64,000 nt of DNA from Acidobacteriota bacterium (GCA_018268755.1 JAFDVW010000007.1:62001-126000), one strand, 5' to 3'. Positions 25,612 to 34,818 are shown, counted from the first letter of the stretch. The notes: generated by a model not told the origin, from the letters alone. Numbers and translations: made by a program.

Positions 25612-27510
25612 ATGCGTAGAAGAACAAAAATCGTTCTGGCGATCACCCTGATGGTGGCCGCGCTGGTTACTTCGCTGTCCTACGTGTATGTGGCGGAGCT
25701 GCTGCGGCAGCGGGTCATCACCACCCACGAAACGGCGGCGCTGCTGGCGGCGCAATTGGCCTATCTGGCCAACAACGCGGTGCCGGACTTAGGCAGCACG
25801 CCGGTGGACACCACCAATCCAGAAGCCGTGCGCCGCGCCACCGCCTATTATCTGGGCACAGACCGCGACTTAAACAGCATGCTGGAATCGGTGGTGGGCA
25901 GCTGGCCCATGATCTACGACGCGGCCATCACGGACGCGGACGGCAAAGCCATCCTGCACACCAATCCGGAACTCCTGAATAAGCCTCTGACGGCGCGCCC
26001 GGACTTCCAGATCGTGCAGGATGCGCGGCCGCGGGAGAAGTTACGCCTCATCTACAAGGGCCAGCCGCTCTACGATGTGCGCATCCCCTTGCAGCTGAAC
26101 GGCGCCCCCTTTGGCAGCGTTCGGGTGGGCGTTTCCACCGTGTTCCTGCGCAACGAACTGACCCCGCGCCTGCAGCAGGCGGCCATTTTCTCGGCGGCGG
26201 CGATTCTGCTTTCGTTGGTGATTGCGGCGGTGCTTTCCCACATCGCCCTCGGCCCCCTGGAGCACATCAGCCGCAGCCTGGACAGTGTCTCTACCGGCGA
26301 CGAACATGTTTTGGAATCGCCCGAAGCGGCCCGCGACGAATATGGCCTGGTCACGCTCAAGATCGCCCATCTGGGGCGGCAGATGCGCGATACCAAGGAA
26401 ATCTTTTCCGCCCTCAAAGACAACGTGGACCAGATCATGGCCAACCTGCAGGACGGCTTGATGCTCTTCACCCGCGATTCCCGGGTGGTGCTGGTCAGCG
26501 CGTCGGTGGAACGCTTCCTGGGCCGTCCCCGGCGGGAGTTGCTGGGGCGCACCGCCAAAGAGATCTTTACTTACGATTCGCCGCTGGGCGCGCTCACCTT
26601 GCAGGCCTTCGAAATGCACAAGACGATCCCGCAAAGGGAGATTGAGGCGGGCAACGGCAAGCGGGTACAAGTGGCGCTCGACTTCATTCAGGAACGGGGC
26701 ACGCAAATTGGCGCGCTGCTGACCATCCGCGACACGGAATCGGTGCGGCGGATTGAAGATGAAATCGAAACCTCGCGCCGCCTCTCGGCCAGTGGGCGTC
26801 TGACGCGCGGGGTGGCCCACGAGGTCAAGAACCCCATCAACGCCATCGTGCTCCATCTGCAATTGCTGCAAAACAAGCTGCAGCAGGTGGATCCCGACAC
26901 CCGCCGGCACATGGACATTATCGACAGCGAGATCCACCGCCTCGACCGCGTGGTGCAGATCCTGGTGGATTTTACCCGTCCTCGCGACCTGCATCTGGAA
27001 GAAACCGACCTGCGGCGGATCGTGGAAGATGTGGCCCTGCTGGCCGCGCCGGATGCCGAGCAGCATGGCGTGGCCATCACGCGTGAGATCCCCGCCGAAC
27101 CCTTGCTGGTCAGGGCCGATACCGACTTCATGAAGCAGGCCATTCTCAACGTGGTGCTGAATGGCGTGCAGGCCATGCCCCAGGGTGGACACCTGACCAT
27201 TTCCACCCGCCGCGAGGAAGATATGGTGGTGACGGAAATCCGCGACGAGGGCAGTGGGATCCCAGCAGATGTACAGGAAAAGATTTTCGAACTCTACTTC
27301 ACCACTAAGAAGGAAAAAGGGGGCAGCGGAATCGGCCTGGCGCAGACGTATCAGATCCTGCAGTGGCACTACGGCTCGGTAGACTTTGAGTCGGTGGACG
27401 GTCAGGGCACGACCTTCCGCCTGCGCCTCCCTTTGCTGGAAAACCGAGTAGAATCTTTGCAGGAGGCAGCCCCGGCGCAGGCGTCTGAAACCGGCAAGGG
27501 AAATCCATAG
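25612..27510 (+). CDS. Membrane sensor histidine kinase, NtrB type (632 aa)
   Basis: The N-terminal helix (residues about 6-28) and a second helix (about 183-207, AAAILLSLVIAAVLSHIALG) bracket a periplasmic sensor. A HAMP linker follows, then a PAS-like domain (residues about 280-385, ending RDTESVRRIEDEIE). HisKA has the H-box RGVAHEVKNP with His403, and HATPase_c has DEGSGIP and GGSGIGLA. It presumably phosphorylates the regulator at 24112. A GCAGTG/CACTGC stem-loop sits at 25582-25599 just before the ATG and could restrict translation initiation (weak inference). GAGG directly abuts the ATG, so the ribosome site is poor. Confidence 0.92.
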   Translation: MRRRTKIVLAITLMVAALVTSLSYVYVAELLRQRVITTHETAALLAAQLAYLANNAVPDLGSTPVDTTNPEAVRRATAYYLGTDRDLNSMLESVVGSWPMIYDAAITDADGKAILHTNPELLNKPLTARPDFQIVQDARPREKLRLIYKGQPLYDVRIPLQLNGAPFGSVRVGVSTVFLRNELTPRLQQAAIFSAAAILLSLVIAAVLSHIALGPLEHISRSLDSVSTGDEHVLESPEAARDEYGLVTLKIAHLGRQMRDTKEIFSALKDNVDQIMANLQDGLMLFTRDSRVVLVSASVERFLGRPRRELLGRTAKEIFTYDSPLGALTLQAFEMHKTIPQREIEAGNGKRVQVALDFIQERGTQIGALLTIRDTESVRRIEDEIETSRRLSASGRLTRGVAHEVKNPINAIVLHLQLLQNKLQQVDPDTRRHMDIIDSEIHRLDRVVQILVDFTRPRDLHLEETDLRRIVEDVALLAAPDAEQHGVAITREIPAEPLLVRADTDFMKQAILNVVLNGVQAMPQGGHLTISTRREEDMVVTEIRDEGSGIPADVQEKIFELYFTTKKEKGGSGIGLAQTYQILQWHYGSVDFESVDGQGTTFRLRLPLLENRVESLQEAAPAQASETGKGNP

Positions 27511-27564
27511 CCCTGGGATTTCCGCTCAACCCGGAGCCTTGCACCCGGCATCCTATTCACTACT

Positions 27565-28260
27565 ATGCCTCTGGCCGCAATTCTCGGATGTTTCTTTCTG
27601 CTGGGTTCCCCAGGATGGAATCCCCAGGTCCACGCTGTGGCTGTTTCCACTACTCTCCCTGCCCTGCAGAGTGAGCAGGAAACGCAGCCGGGTCCGGAAA
27701 AACCCCAGGAAGCAGCGCCAGAACAGGCCCCGCCGGCTCAAACCGAAGTGTCCCCGGCCGCCGCTTCCCCCTCCGGAATGCCCGGAGAAACTCCCGCGCC
27801 AGCGCCGCAGAATTCCCCGGCTCCCCCGAAAGCAAAAGCTAAACCCAAATCTGGGGTGAAGAGTTCGCAGACAAAGACGGCCAAGAAGCCGCCCCTGCGC
27901 AAAAAGAAAAGCGCTCCGTCCACCAGCACGGCAGCCCCCGCCCCGGCGGGGGACAATCCGCCAAAAGTGGTGGTGAATAATGGAAGCACTTCCGACCCTA
28001 AGGTGCAGATTGCGCCCACAGTTTCAGATGACCAGGCGGCCCGCGATCGCCAAAATACCAATCAACTGCTGGCGTTGGTAGAGAGCAATCTGAACAAACT
28101 TTCCGAGAAGCAGCTCAACTCTGGGCAGCAGGACATGGTCAAGCAGATTCGCCAATACGTGGATCAATCCAAAGCAGCGGATAAAACCGGAGACCTGCAG
28201 CGCGCACAAAATCTTGCCTCCAAGGCGCGCATGCTTACCGATGAGCTATTGAAGCCGTAA
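27565..28260 (+). CDS. Secreted Pro/Ala-rich protein with C-terminal helical domain (231 aa)
   Basis: A Sec-type N-terminus (AAILGCFFLLGSP) and a very long low-complexity Pro/Ala/Lys linker (about residues 40-140) lead to a conserved-looking alpha-helical tail (about 155-231; LLALVESNLNKLSEKQLNSG, then VKQIRQYVDQSKAADKTGDL). The linker composition is typical of cell-envelope-spanning proteins, so anchoring the C-terminal domain away from the inner membrane is plausible. No family recognised. It lies 55 bp downstream of the kinase gene. Confidence 0.75.
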   Translation: MPLAAILGCFFLLGSPGWNPQVHAVAVSTTLPALQSEQETQPGPEKPQEAAPEQAPPAQTEVSPAAASPSGMPGETPAPAPQNSPAPPKAKAKPKSGVKSSQTKTAKKPPLRKKKSAPSTSTAAPAPAGDNPPKVVVNNGSTSDPKVQIAPTVSDDQAARDRQNTNQLLALVESNLNKLSEKQLNSGQQDMVKQIRQYVDQSKAADKTGDLQRAQNLASKARMLTDELLKP

Positions 28261-28296
28261 GATCGCGTCCCTATGGGGCGTCGTCGGAAGGCCCCG

Positions 28297-29430
28297 TCAC
28301 TTCTTCCCTGCCCGCGCCGCATTGACCTTGGTCAGCAACTCCTCGGTCATGGCCTGCAGCGGTCCGGCGATCTTCACCGAGTCAGACAATACTTCCCGCG
28401 CTTCGCTCACTCGATTCAGCTTGGCATAGGCGAACCCCAGACGGTAAGCCGCCAGAGCATAGGACTGGTCGTCCTGGCCTTTCAACAAGGAGGCAGCGGT
28501 TTTCAACTCAGGGATGGCGGCGGCCGTCTTGTCCTGCTTCATGTAGACATAACCCAGGGTGGAGTGGGCCGCGCCGGCGGAGAGCTTGCGCGAACGGTCC
28601 GCATCGGGAGCGTCGGCTTTGGCCACAGTAATGGCCTTTTGCGCATAAGCAATCGCCTTGGCGCTGCTGCCCGGCTTCGCGTCTTCGGAATAAGCATTGG
28701 CCAACAGCAACAGAGCAGGCAAATTCTCAGGATTGGTGGCCAGTGTTTTCTCTCCATACGCCATCAGGCGGTTCACATCCTTCAGTTCGGAGAGCGAAAC
28801 CATGGCGTAGGAAGTGACTTGCTGGTCATATTGTGAGTCAGGAAAGGCCGGGGTATAGCGCTCGATGAAACTCATACGTTGCTTGGCGTCGGGCGAGCCC
28901 GCAATGGCATTGAAGGCGGCGGCTTCCAGAAACTGATAGGAGTTCGCCATGGCAGACTTGGCGTCTTCCATGCGGCTGGCAAAGTCCTGGTCACTCATAC
29001 CTTCCGGTTTAGGAGACTTGAGCAGGGAATGATAGGCTTCTCCGCCCTGGCAGGCGTAGTCGATGATCTTGGCGTTGTCCTTGGCTTCTTGAGCAATGGT
29101 GGTTTGCGAGACCAGAATTTCCAGATTGTGCGGCATGGCGGCCAGCGCCTTGTCCCCGTACTCGAGGGCCTTGGGATAGTCGCCGGCGATTTGATACTGC
29201 TGCGCCATCTGCCAGTTGCCGTAGGCCACGGCGGCAGGGTTGGAAGAAAATTTCTGCACAAAATCTTCGTATAGGGCGAGGCGCTTTTGTGCATCCTGCT
29301 CGTTAGCTGCGGCCTGCAGGGCCTGGTCTTCCGGCGTACCGGCAGGAATGATGATTTTGTCGAGTTGCGCATGGACGAGAAATACCGAGAGTACGACGAC
29401 AGCCACGACCGAAAAACTCTTACGCAGCAT
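28297..29430 (-). CDS. Secreted TPR-repeat protein (377 aa)
   Basis: A Sec signal peptide at the N-terminus (VVAVVVLSVFLVHAQ) is followed by TPR-like helical pairs through most of the chain (for example VAYGNWQMAQQYQIAGDYPK, NPENLPALLLLANAYSED and YALAAYRLGFAYAKLNRVS). Periplasmic TPR proteins usually act as scaffolds. The partner is unknown. It is convergent with the Pro-rich gene and divergent from the GT39 gene at 29707. Confidence 0.82.
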   Translation of the reverse strand: MLRKSFSVVAVVVLSVFLVHAQLDKIIIPAGTPEDQALQAAANEQDAQKRLALYEDFVQKFSSNPAAVAYGNWQMAQQYQIAGDYPKALEYGDKALAAMPHNLEILVSQTTIAQEAKDNAKIIDYACQGGEAYHSLLKSPKPEGMSDQDFASRMEDAKSAMANSYQFLEAAAFNAIAGSPDAKQRMSFIERYTPAFPDSQYDQQVTSYAMVSLSELKDVNRLMAYGEKTLATNPENLPALLLLANAYSEDAKPGSSAKAIAYAQKAITVAKADAPDADRSRKLSAGAAHSTLGYVYMKQDKTAAAIPELKTAASLLKGQDDQSYALAAYRLGFAYAKLNRVSEAREVLSDSVKIAGPLQAMTEELLTKVNAARAGKK

Positions 29431-29560
29431 AGGTCACCTCCCTTTTCCGCGCGAAATCGTAGCTCTGAACCGCCTGCGTTGCAAGGACTTTAGAAGATGG
29501 GCGGATGGCCGGCGCGAGTGCGCCCTGATCTCCGCTGAGCTGAGGGTTTAGCCAGTGGAA

Positions 29561-29640
29561 AGCTCCGCCCGGCTTTTCGCTCCGCCCGGCTTTTCGCTCC
29601 GCCCGGCTTTTCGCTCCGCCCGGCTTTTCGCTCCGCCCCA
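29561..29640. repeat. 17-bp tandem repeat, about 4.7 copies
   Basis: The unit CGCTCCGCCCGGCTTTT is repeated head-to-tail (29561, 29578, 29595, 29612, partial at 29629). Copies are identical except the first base of the first unit and the truncated last unit. The copies are directly adjacent, with no spacer, so this is not CRISPR. It sits between divergent genes, about 60 bp upstream of the GT39 gene, and could be a length-variable locus. Confidence 0.85.
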
Positions 29641-29690
29641 GCGCGCAAGATTTCTACCGCGGGCAACGCCCGCGCCCAACCATTCCCGTG

Positions 29691-29699
29691 TGCTATAGT
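29691..29699 (+). promoter_or_regulatory. Extended -10 (TGCTATAGT) directly upstream of the GT39 gene
   Basis: TG-C-TATAGT ends 7 bases before ATG 29707, the distance expected if transcription starts at the ATG. No Shine-Dalgarno is present, so the mRNA is likely leaderless. Confidence 0.45.
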
Positions 29700-29706
29700 C
29701 GGGCCA

Positions 29707-31014
29707 ATGGCGGCCCGCGCGGAAGAAATCTCTACCTCTCACCCCGCATCCTCCGGCCGCGCTCTCTCCATCTGGTGGATTGTTCTGATCGCTCTTCTGC
29801 TGCGTCTGGCCGTCATCACCATCGGACACACCTATCGCATCACGCCGCGGCGAGACCATTTTCAGTATGGCTGGGAGATGGGCCGGATCGCCCGCTCCAT
29901 CGCGCTAGGCCAGGGTTTCAGCTCCCCGACTGACCTGCCCACCGGTCCCAGCGCCTGGGCGCCGCCAGTCTACCCCTACATTCTGGCCGGCGTCTTCCGC
30001 ATATTCGGCATTTACAGCCATGCCTCCGCCTGGGTGATTCTGGCCTTCAACAGCCTTTTCAGCGCGCTCACCAGCCTGCTGCTGTACCGCATTGCGCAAA
30101 AGCTCTATGGAGAAGGCGCGGCCCGCGCCGTGGCCTGGACCTGGGCGGTCTTTCCCTATGCCGTTTATTGGCCGGTGCGCGTGGTATGGGAAACCAGCCT
30201 GAGCGCATTCCTGCTGACGCTGGCCTTGCTGCTGACCCTGCGCTTCGAGGAACTGCGCGAGAACATTCCGCTGCTCCGCTGGATTTCTTTCGGCTTACTG
30301 TGGGGGGTGATAGCGCTGACCAATACCGCGCTGCTCATCTTTTTCCCCATCTGCCTGCTCTGGCTTCTCTACCGGTTGCCGGCGAAAACCCGGCAAATCT
30401 CACGAATGGCCCTCTGCGTCTTCACTTCAGTGCTGGTGATGACTCCCTGGCTGGTGCGGAACTATCAGGTGTTCGGGAAATTTGTTTTCATCCGCGACAA
30501 TCTGCCGCTCGAGCTGTACATGGCCAACAACGATCTCTCGACCGGCATGTGGACGCGCACCGAACACCCCGGCAATGATCCGGAAGCCATGCGGCGCTTC
30601 CAGGAGCTGGGTGAAATTGGCTTCATGCAGGAGAAGAAACAGCAGCTCGAGACGTTCCTGCGCGAACATCCGGAGCGGTTTGTCCGCTTCACCCTGGAAC
30701 GAGCTCTCTATTTCTGGGTGGGCACCCCCCAGCTGACCCTGGTCGGCTCCTACAACTTCCTTTACTTCCGCCACATGACGTTTTTCCTGGGCAGCGCCTT
30801 CGCCTTGGCCGGGCTCTGGCTGAGCCTGCGCCGCCGGATTCGAGGCGTGTTCCTGTTGGGCTGCTTGCTGCTGGTCTATCCGCTCCCCTACTATCTGGTG
30901 AATCCTTTCCCCCGCTACAAACACCCGATCGAGCCGGTCATGTTGCTGCTCATCGTCTACCTGTTCTATGCCGGACGCCATATTCCGGTGCGCTGGCCGG
31001 GGACGGCCCGCTGA
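29707..31014 (+). CDS. GT39-family membrane glycosyltransferase (ArnT/PMT-like), 435 aa
   Basis: A polytopic enzyme with about 9-10 hydrophobic segments, a second GT39 member beside the one at 13676. The first extracytoplasmic loop after helix 1 has RRDHFQYGWEMGRIARSI, with the conserved Asp typical of the catalytic site, and YPYILAGVFRIFG after it. The C-terminal soluble part is short. It would transfer a sugar from a polyprenyl carrier to an unknown acceptor. The extended -10 close to the ATG suggests a leaderless transcript. Confidence 0.85.
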   Translation: MAARAEEISTSHPASSGRALSIWWIVLIALLLRLAVITIGHTYRITPRRDHFQYGWEMGRIARSIALGQGFSSPTDLPTGPSAWAPPVYPYILAGVFRIFGIYSHASAWVILAFNSLFSALTSLLLYRIAQKLYGEGAARAVAWTWAVFPYAVYWPVRVVWETSLSAFLLTLALLLTLRFEELRENIPLLRWISFGLLWGVIALTNTALLIFFPICLLWLLYRLPAKTRQISRMALCVFTSVLVMTPWLVRNYQVFGKFVFIRDNLPLELYMANNDLSTGMWTRTEHPGNDPEAMRRFQELGEIGFMQEKKQQLETFLREHPERFVRFTLERALYFWVGTPQLTLVGSYNFLYFRHMTFFLGSAFALAGLWLSLRRRIRGVFLLGCLLLVYPLPYYLVNPFPRYKHPIEPVMLLLIVYLFYAGRHIPVRWPGTAR

Positions 31015-31104
31015 GTTGTCCCATGCCCAGGGAAAACCGGAATTCATTGCTCACCTTGGTGCGGTGAAAAAGTCCACAGGTACAAGCGTTATAAGCTAAT
31101 CAAA

Positions 31105-32355
31105 ATGCGTACGGTTTTGCAGAAACGGCCCCTGCGGTTTGTCTTTGTCGCCAATGTGGTTTCCATGCTGGGCAGCGGCATGAACTCCGCCGCCGTGGCC
31201 TGGTACATTCTGCAAACCACGCATTCCGAAATGGCGCTGGGGATGTTTGCCGTCCTGCAGACCATTCCCGCCATGCTGATGCTGCCCTTCACCGGGGTGC
31301 TGATTGACCGTGAAGACCGCCGCCGGCTGGTGATGATTCTGGACGCGGCCCGCGCCCTCATTATCCTGAGCGTGGCCATTCTCGCCTTCACCGAGAAGGT
31401 GCATGTGTGGCAGCTTTACCTGATGAACACGCTGGTGGCGGCCGGGTTCTGGATGTTCTGGCCGACCATTACGGCGCTGATCCAGGAGCTGACCCCGGAA
31501 TCGGAATTCGTCCACGCCAATACCTTTCTCATGGCCGGGATTCAGGGGGGCTGGCTGCTGGCCGGCTCGATCGTCGGCTTCGTCTACAACCACATCGGCC
31601 TGGGCGGCGTCCTGCTGATCGACTTCTCCACCTACTTGGTTTCGTTTCTCTGCTATCTCGGGGTGCGTAAGGGACAGCATGTCGTGGAACGGCCGCCGGA
31701 AGCGGAAACCGCGCCTGGAGAATCCTCCTGGCATCGCTTCTGGCGAGAGATGCAGGAGGGCTTCGCCTTTCTGCGCGTGCGTCCTCCACTCATTCTGCTG
31801 GGCGTGAGCTGGGCGCTCTTTCTGGGAGCCATGCTCACCGGCATCGTGGTGACGCCGCCGCTCAGCGACCACGTCTTCCATGCCGGGGCGGTGGGCTACG
31901 GATGGCTGAATGCCGGCTGGGGTATGGGCGCGTTTTTCAGCGTCCTGTATGCCCCTTGGATGATCGAACGCTTCGGCACCCGCCGCGCCATCGCCTTCTC
32001 CATGGGCCTGTTGGCGATCGGCAGCCTGCTGGCGCCGCTGTCCCCTCTGCTCATGATTGCCGTAGCGATTTACTTCGCCATGGGATCGGCACGCGGACTT
32101 TCCGGCATCTGCATGAACACCGGCATCATGGAGCAGGTGCCGAAGCATTTCATGGGGCGGGTACAGAACACGTTTTACTTCGCCGGCACCGCCTTGCAGA
32201 TCATTCTGGGCCTGGCGGTGGGCGCGGTGGCGCAATACAACCTGGTAGGCGGCTTTGCCATTATCGGAATCGCCTATGCTTTGGCGTTTGCCTGCTCGAG
32301 CTGGCCCATAAGCGGAAGGTCCGCGGCGGCGAATCTGGCCGACTCGGCCGAGTAG
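31105..32355 (+). CDS. MFS transporter, EntS/drug-efflux type (416 aa)
   Basis: About 12 transmembrane segments. The loop motif after helix 2 reads FTGVLIDREDRRRLV, the MFS signature G-x-x-x-D-R-x-x-R-R region, and it opens with FVFVANVVSMLGSGMNSAAV. Such proteins export siderophores or small hydrophobic compounds; the substrate is unknown. No Shine-Dalgarno; TATAAG lies 9 bases before ATG, so a leaderless transcript is possible. fabI follows after 71 bp on the same strand. Confidence 0.9.
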   Translation: MRTVLQKRPLRFVFVANVVSMLGSGMNSAAVAWYILQTTHSEMALGMFAVLQTIPAMLMLPFTGVLIDREDRRRLVMILDAARALIILSVAILAFTEKVHVWQLYLMNTLVAAGFWMFWPTITALIQELTPESEFVHANTFLMAGIQGGWLLAGSIVGFVYNHIGLGGVLLIDFSTYLVSFLCYLGVRKGQHVVERPPEAETAPGESSWHRFWREMQEGFAFLRVRPPLILLGVSWALFLGAMLTGIVVTPPLSDHVFHAGAVGYGWLNAGWGMGAFFSVLYAPWMIERFGTRRAIAFSMGLLAIGSLLAPLSPLLMIAVAIYFAMGSARGLSGICMNTGIMEQVPKHFMGRVQNTFYFAGTALQIILGLAVGAVAQYNLVGGFAIIGIAYALAFACSSWPISGRSAAANLADSAE

Positions 32356-32426
32356 TCAATCCCTGCACCGCGCTGTTATCCTTTTTCGTTCCCTTTGTCG
32401 CTTTGCCGTTTTCATGAGGAGAAGAC

Positions 32427-33197
32427 ATGTCATTGGATCTCAAGGGCCGGGTCGCCGTGGTGTTCGGCGTGGCCAACAAGCGCTCTATCGCGTGGTCGAT
32501 CGCCCAGGGACTGCACGCCGCCGGCGCCAAGCTGGTGGTGACCTATCAGAACGAGCGGCTGGAGCAGGAAGCCAAAGACCTGATCGCTTCCCTTCCCGGC
32601 GCGGATGGTTTCATGTGCGATGTTTCCAAGGACGAGGAAATCGAACGCCTCTTTGCCCAGTTGAAAGAGCGCTACGGCAAACTGCACGTACTGGTGCACA
32701 GTGTGGCTTACGCCCCGGCGGAAGAGTTGAAGGGTGACTTCGTCAACACCACCCGCGAAGGCTTTCGCATCGCCCACGACGTCAGCGTGTATTCCCTGAT
32801 CGCCGTTTCGCGGGCCGCGGCCCCCTTGATGGAGGACGGCGGCAGCGTGATCACCATGACCTACTACGGCGCGGAAAAAGTCGTGCCCCACTACAACGTG
32901 ATGGGCGTGGCCAAGGCGGCGTTGGAGTGCACGGTGCGCTATCTGGCGCAGGACCTGGGCAAGAAAAAGATCCGGGTGAACGCAATTTCCGCCGGCCCGA
33001 TCAAGACCCTGGCGGCGCGCGGCATTTCCGGCCTGGGCGACATGATGAAGTCGCACGCCGAGCGCGCTCCCTTGCAGCGAAATGTGGAAGTAAGCGAAGT
33101 GGGCTCCACCGGCGTGTTCCTGGCCTCGGACGCCAGTTCCGGCATCACCGGCGAAGTCATCTACGTGGATTGCGGCTACAACATTATGGGATTCTAG
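32427..33197 (+). CDS. fabI: Enoyl-[acyl-carrier-protein] reductase (NADH)
   Basis: An SDR-superfamily enzyme that reduces enoyl-ACP in the last step of each fatty-acid elongation cycle in the cytoplasm. VFGVANKRSIAW is the atypical cofactor loop characteristic of FabI. LVHSVAYA and the catalytic Tyr-x6-Lys (Y and K in the segment ending HYNVMGVAKAALE) match the family, as does the 256-residue length. ATG 32427 follows GAGGAGA. It is the target family of triclosan; resistance cannot be judged here. Confidence 0.95.
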   Translation: MSLDLKGRVAVVFGVANKRSIAWSIAQGLHAAGAKLVVTYQNERLEQEAKDLIASLPGADGFMCDVSKDEEIERLFAQLKERYGKLHVLVHSVAYAPAEELKGDFVNTTREGFRIAHDVSVYSLIAVSRAAAPLMEDGGSVITMTYYGAEKVVPHYNVMGVAKAALECTVRYLAQDLGKKKIRVNAISAGPIKTLAARGISGLGDMMKSHAERAPLQRNVEVSEVGSTGVFLASDASSGITGEVIYVDCGYNIMGF

Positions 33198-33521
33198 GGC
33201 ACGCAAGCCGGCCCGCCCTGCATCGTCACCACGTGCCGCGTAGGGACAGCCGTCTCGGCTGTCCAGCCGAGCGCAAGCCAGGCTCTCTTACTCACCTGTC
33301 ATCCTGAGGATGTGGGGTTGGCGCGCAGCGCAAACCCCCGACGAAGGACCTCTGCATTGCTGGAAATACACAAGTCCTTCGCTGCGCTCAGGATGACAGC
33401 GTCCACCGTCGGGCTTTCGCCCGACCCGACGGCCGAGGCCTGCCCTGAGCAGAGGCGAAGGAGCGGCTACACCTTCCCGCTCGCAACTTGTGGCGGACAA
33501 GAGTGTCCGCCCCACAGACTT
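33198..33521. other. Intergenic stretch of palindromic and dispersed repeats
   Basis: 324 bp between convergent genes. It holds the GGACAGCC/GGCTGTCC palindrome at 33244-33263, a two-armed CATCCTGAGG repeat at 33296-33399, and a CGTCGGGC/GCCCGACG-type hairpin at about 33406-33434. No gene is supported; the short frames here are repeat products. Confidence 0.7.
33296..33399. repeat. Dispersed repeat, full two-armed copy
   Basis: CTGTCATCCTGAGGATG opens the element, then a GCGCGCAGCGCAAAC palindrome region and GACGAAGGACCTCTGC. A central AT-rich segment and the right arm GTCCTTCGCTGCGCTCAGGA lead to ATGACAG, the inverse of the start. Same family and orientation as 1081-1204, with the same two-armed architecture at about 100-125 bp. 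Confidence 0.8.
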
Positions 33522-34286
33522 TTATTTCTGCTCAGGCTGCGGCGCCGGTTTCTTGTGAAACAGCTTGTGATGGATGTCCGGCCAGAACTCATCGAAGAGT
33601 CCGCCCGCCATGCCGTAGCCCAAGGCGATGACGCTGCGGCTCATCGTCAGTTCGAATCCCCGGTCGCTGCGCGGGTAGTATGCATTGGAAATGCCGCCAC
33701 TGGTGAACGCACCCAGCACGTTGGAGAAGTTGAAGGTCTTGCCGCCGCGGTCGCGATGCGCGACAAACTCCTGCGTCACCGAATATCCCAGCCGATGCCG
33801 GAAACTTCCCGACCCCAGGCGGAAGTAACGCGGATCATGCTTGAACAAGACGGGATAGAAGAAGTTGCTGAAGAAGCCCGAGGACGTGCTGTCAGCCAGG
33901 GCTGCACCGTAGCGCTTGCCGTAGCCGGCGGCGCCTTGCCCATAGTCGGGAAATTCATTTTCCGCCTGGCTGAAGCCGGCCTGTACGCCCAGTATCCCCA
34001 GCGTCACCGGATCGAACGCCGACTTGTAAAACAGGTGGAACTTGCTGCCCGGGCTGAGCGGCGGAGCATCCTGCCGGTCGGTCACCGCGAACTGGGGGAG
34101 GACGCCGAGCACCCGCTGCGATTGCTCCTTCTTCTCGATCTCTTTTTCCTTCTGTTTATCCGGCGCAGAAGTGGAAGCCGGAGTTTGAGGGGCCGGAGCC
34201 GAGGGCAGCTCCGCCTGCGCCAGGCAAGAGCTGGCCAACGCCAACCCAACCATGCAAGACCACAGAATTTTCACGCGAGACTCCAT
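33522..34286 (-). CDS. Secreted outer-membrane-type protein of unknown function (254 aa)
   Basis: Starts at ATG 34286 (MESRVKILW); the longer frame to 34409 adds non-homologous sequence over the tsaE end. A Sec-like leader ends ALASSCLAQ, and ASSC could be a lipobox. A Pro/Ala/Lys linker (about residues 28-60) leads to a Gly/Phe-rich domain (FHLFYKSAFDPVTLGI, FFSNFFYPVLFKHDPRYFR, FELTMSRSVIALGYG) typical of a small outer-membrane-associated beta structure. No named family recognised. Confidence 0.75.
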   Translation of the reverse strand: MESRVKILWSCMVGLALASSCLAQAELPSAPAPQTPASTSAPDKQKEKEIEKKEQSQRVLGVLPQFAVTDRQDAPPLSPGSKFHLFYKSAFDPVTLGILGVQAGFSQAENEFPDYGQGAAGYGKRYGAALADSTSSGFFSNFFYPVLFKHDPRYFRLGSGSFRHRLGYSVTQEFVAHRDRGGKTFNFSNVLGAFTSGGISNAYYPRSDRGFELTMSRSVIALGYGMAGGLFDEFWPDIHHKLFHKKPAPQPEQK

Positions 34287-34353
34287 GCCATTCGTAAAGG
34301 ATTGAACCCGGGCTGGGGACCGAAGTTCTAGACTTCCTGCTTTGGATGCAGTT

Positions 34354-34785
34354 TCAGCCCTGCATGACGCGGACGCGCCGTTCATTTTCCGATACCCGCT
34401 CCAGAGCAATGTCCACTTTGCGTTCTTTTACAAAGCGCTCAAACTTTTCCCCCCACTCGATGAGCAGGATGGCGTTGTCGGCCATCAGATCATCCAAGCC
34501 CAGGGTCTCCAGTTCACGGGCGGTATCAATGCGGTATAGGTCGATGTGGTAAAGGACGGTTTGTGGGCCGCGATATTCGTGGATCAGAGTAAAGGTGGGG
34601 CTGGTGACGTCTTCTTCCGAGGCCGCCTGGAAAGCTTCGGCAATGCCCTTGACCAGCGTGGTCTTGCCGGCCCCCAGGTCGCCGCGCAGCAGCACGAGTC
34701 CTGGGGAGGAGAGGAAAGGGGCGAGGGTCCGCCCCAAAGCGATGGTTTCTTCCGCGGAATGCGTAGTGAACTCTTGCATGGCCAT
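34354..34785 (-). CDS. tsaE: tRNA t6A biosynthesis ATPase TsaE (143 aa)
   Basis: A P-loop ATPase that works with TsaB/TsaD to form N6-threonylcarbamoyl-adenosine at position 37 of ANN-decoding tRNAs. GDLGAGKTT at residues 35-43 is Walker A, followed by SPTFTLIHEY, HIDLYR and LLIEWGEKF, all family landmarks. Length is normal. It lies 33 bp downstream of the PilZ gene, in the nnr-PilZ-tsaE order; nnr-tsaE neighbourhoods are common. Confidence 0.95.
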   Translation of the reverse strand: MAMQEFTTHSAEETIALGRTLAPFLSSPGLVLLRGDLGAGKTTLVKGIAEAFQAASEEDVTSPTFTLIHEYRGPQTVLYHIDLYRIDTARELETLGLDDLMADNAILLIEWGEKFERFVKERKVDIALERVSENERRVRVMQG

Positions 34786-34818
34786 GCGGTTGCATGACCA
34801 GTATAGCGAGGAAGACCG

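Noticed and set aside
26041-27369. 442-codon minus-strand frame opposite the NtrB kinase
   Set aside because: Shadow of H-box/ATPase coding sequence.
29561-29640. Tandem array as CRISPR
   Set aside because: Units are adjacent with no spacers, unit is only 17 bp, and no cas genes are present.
33640-33670. tRNA T-loop-like AGTTCGAATCCCC
   Set aside because: It lies inside the secreted-protein gene and has no acceptor stem, D-arm or anticodon arm around it.
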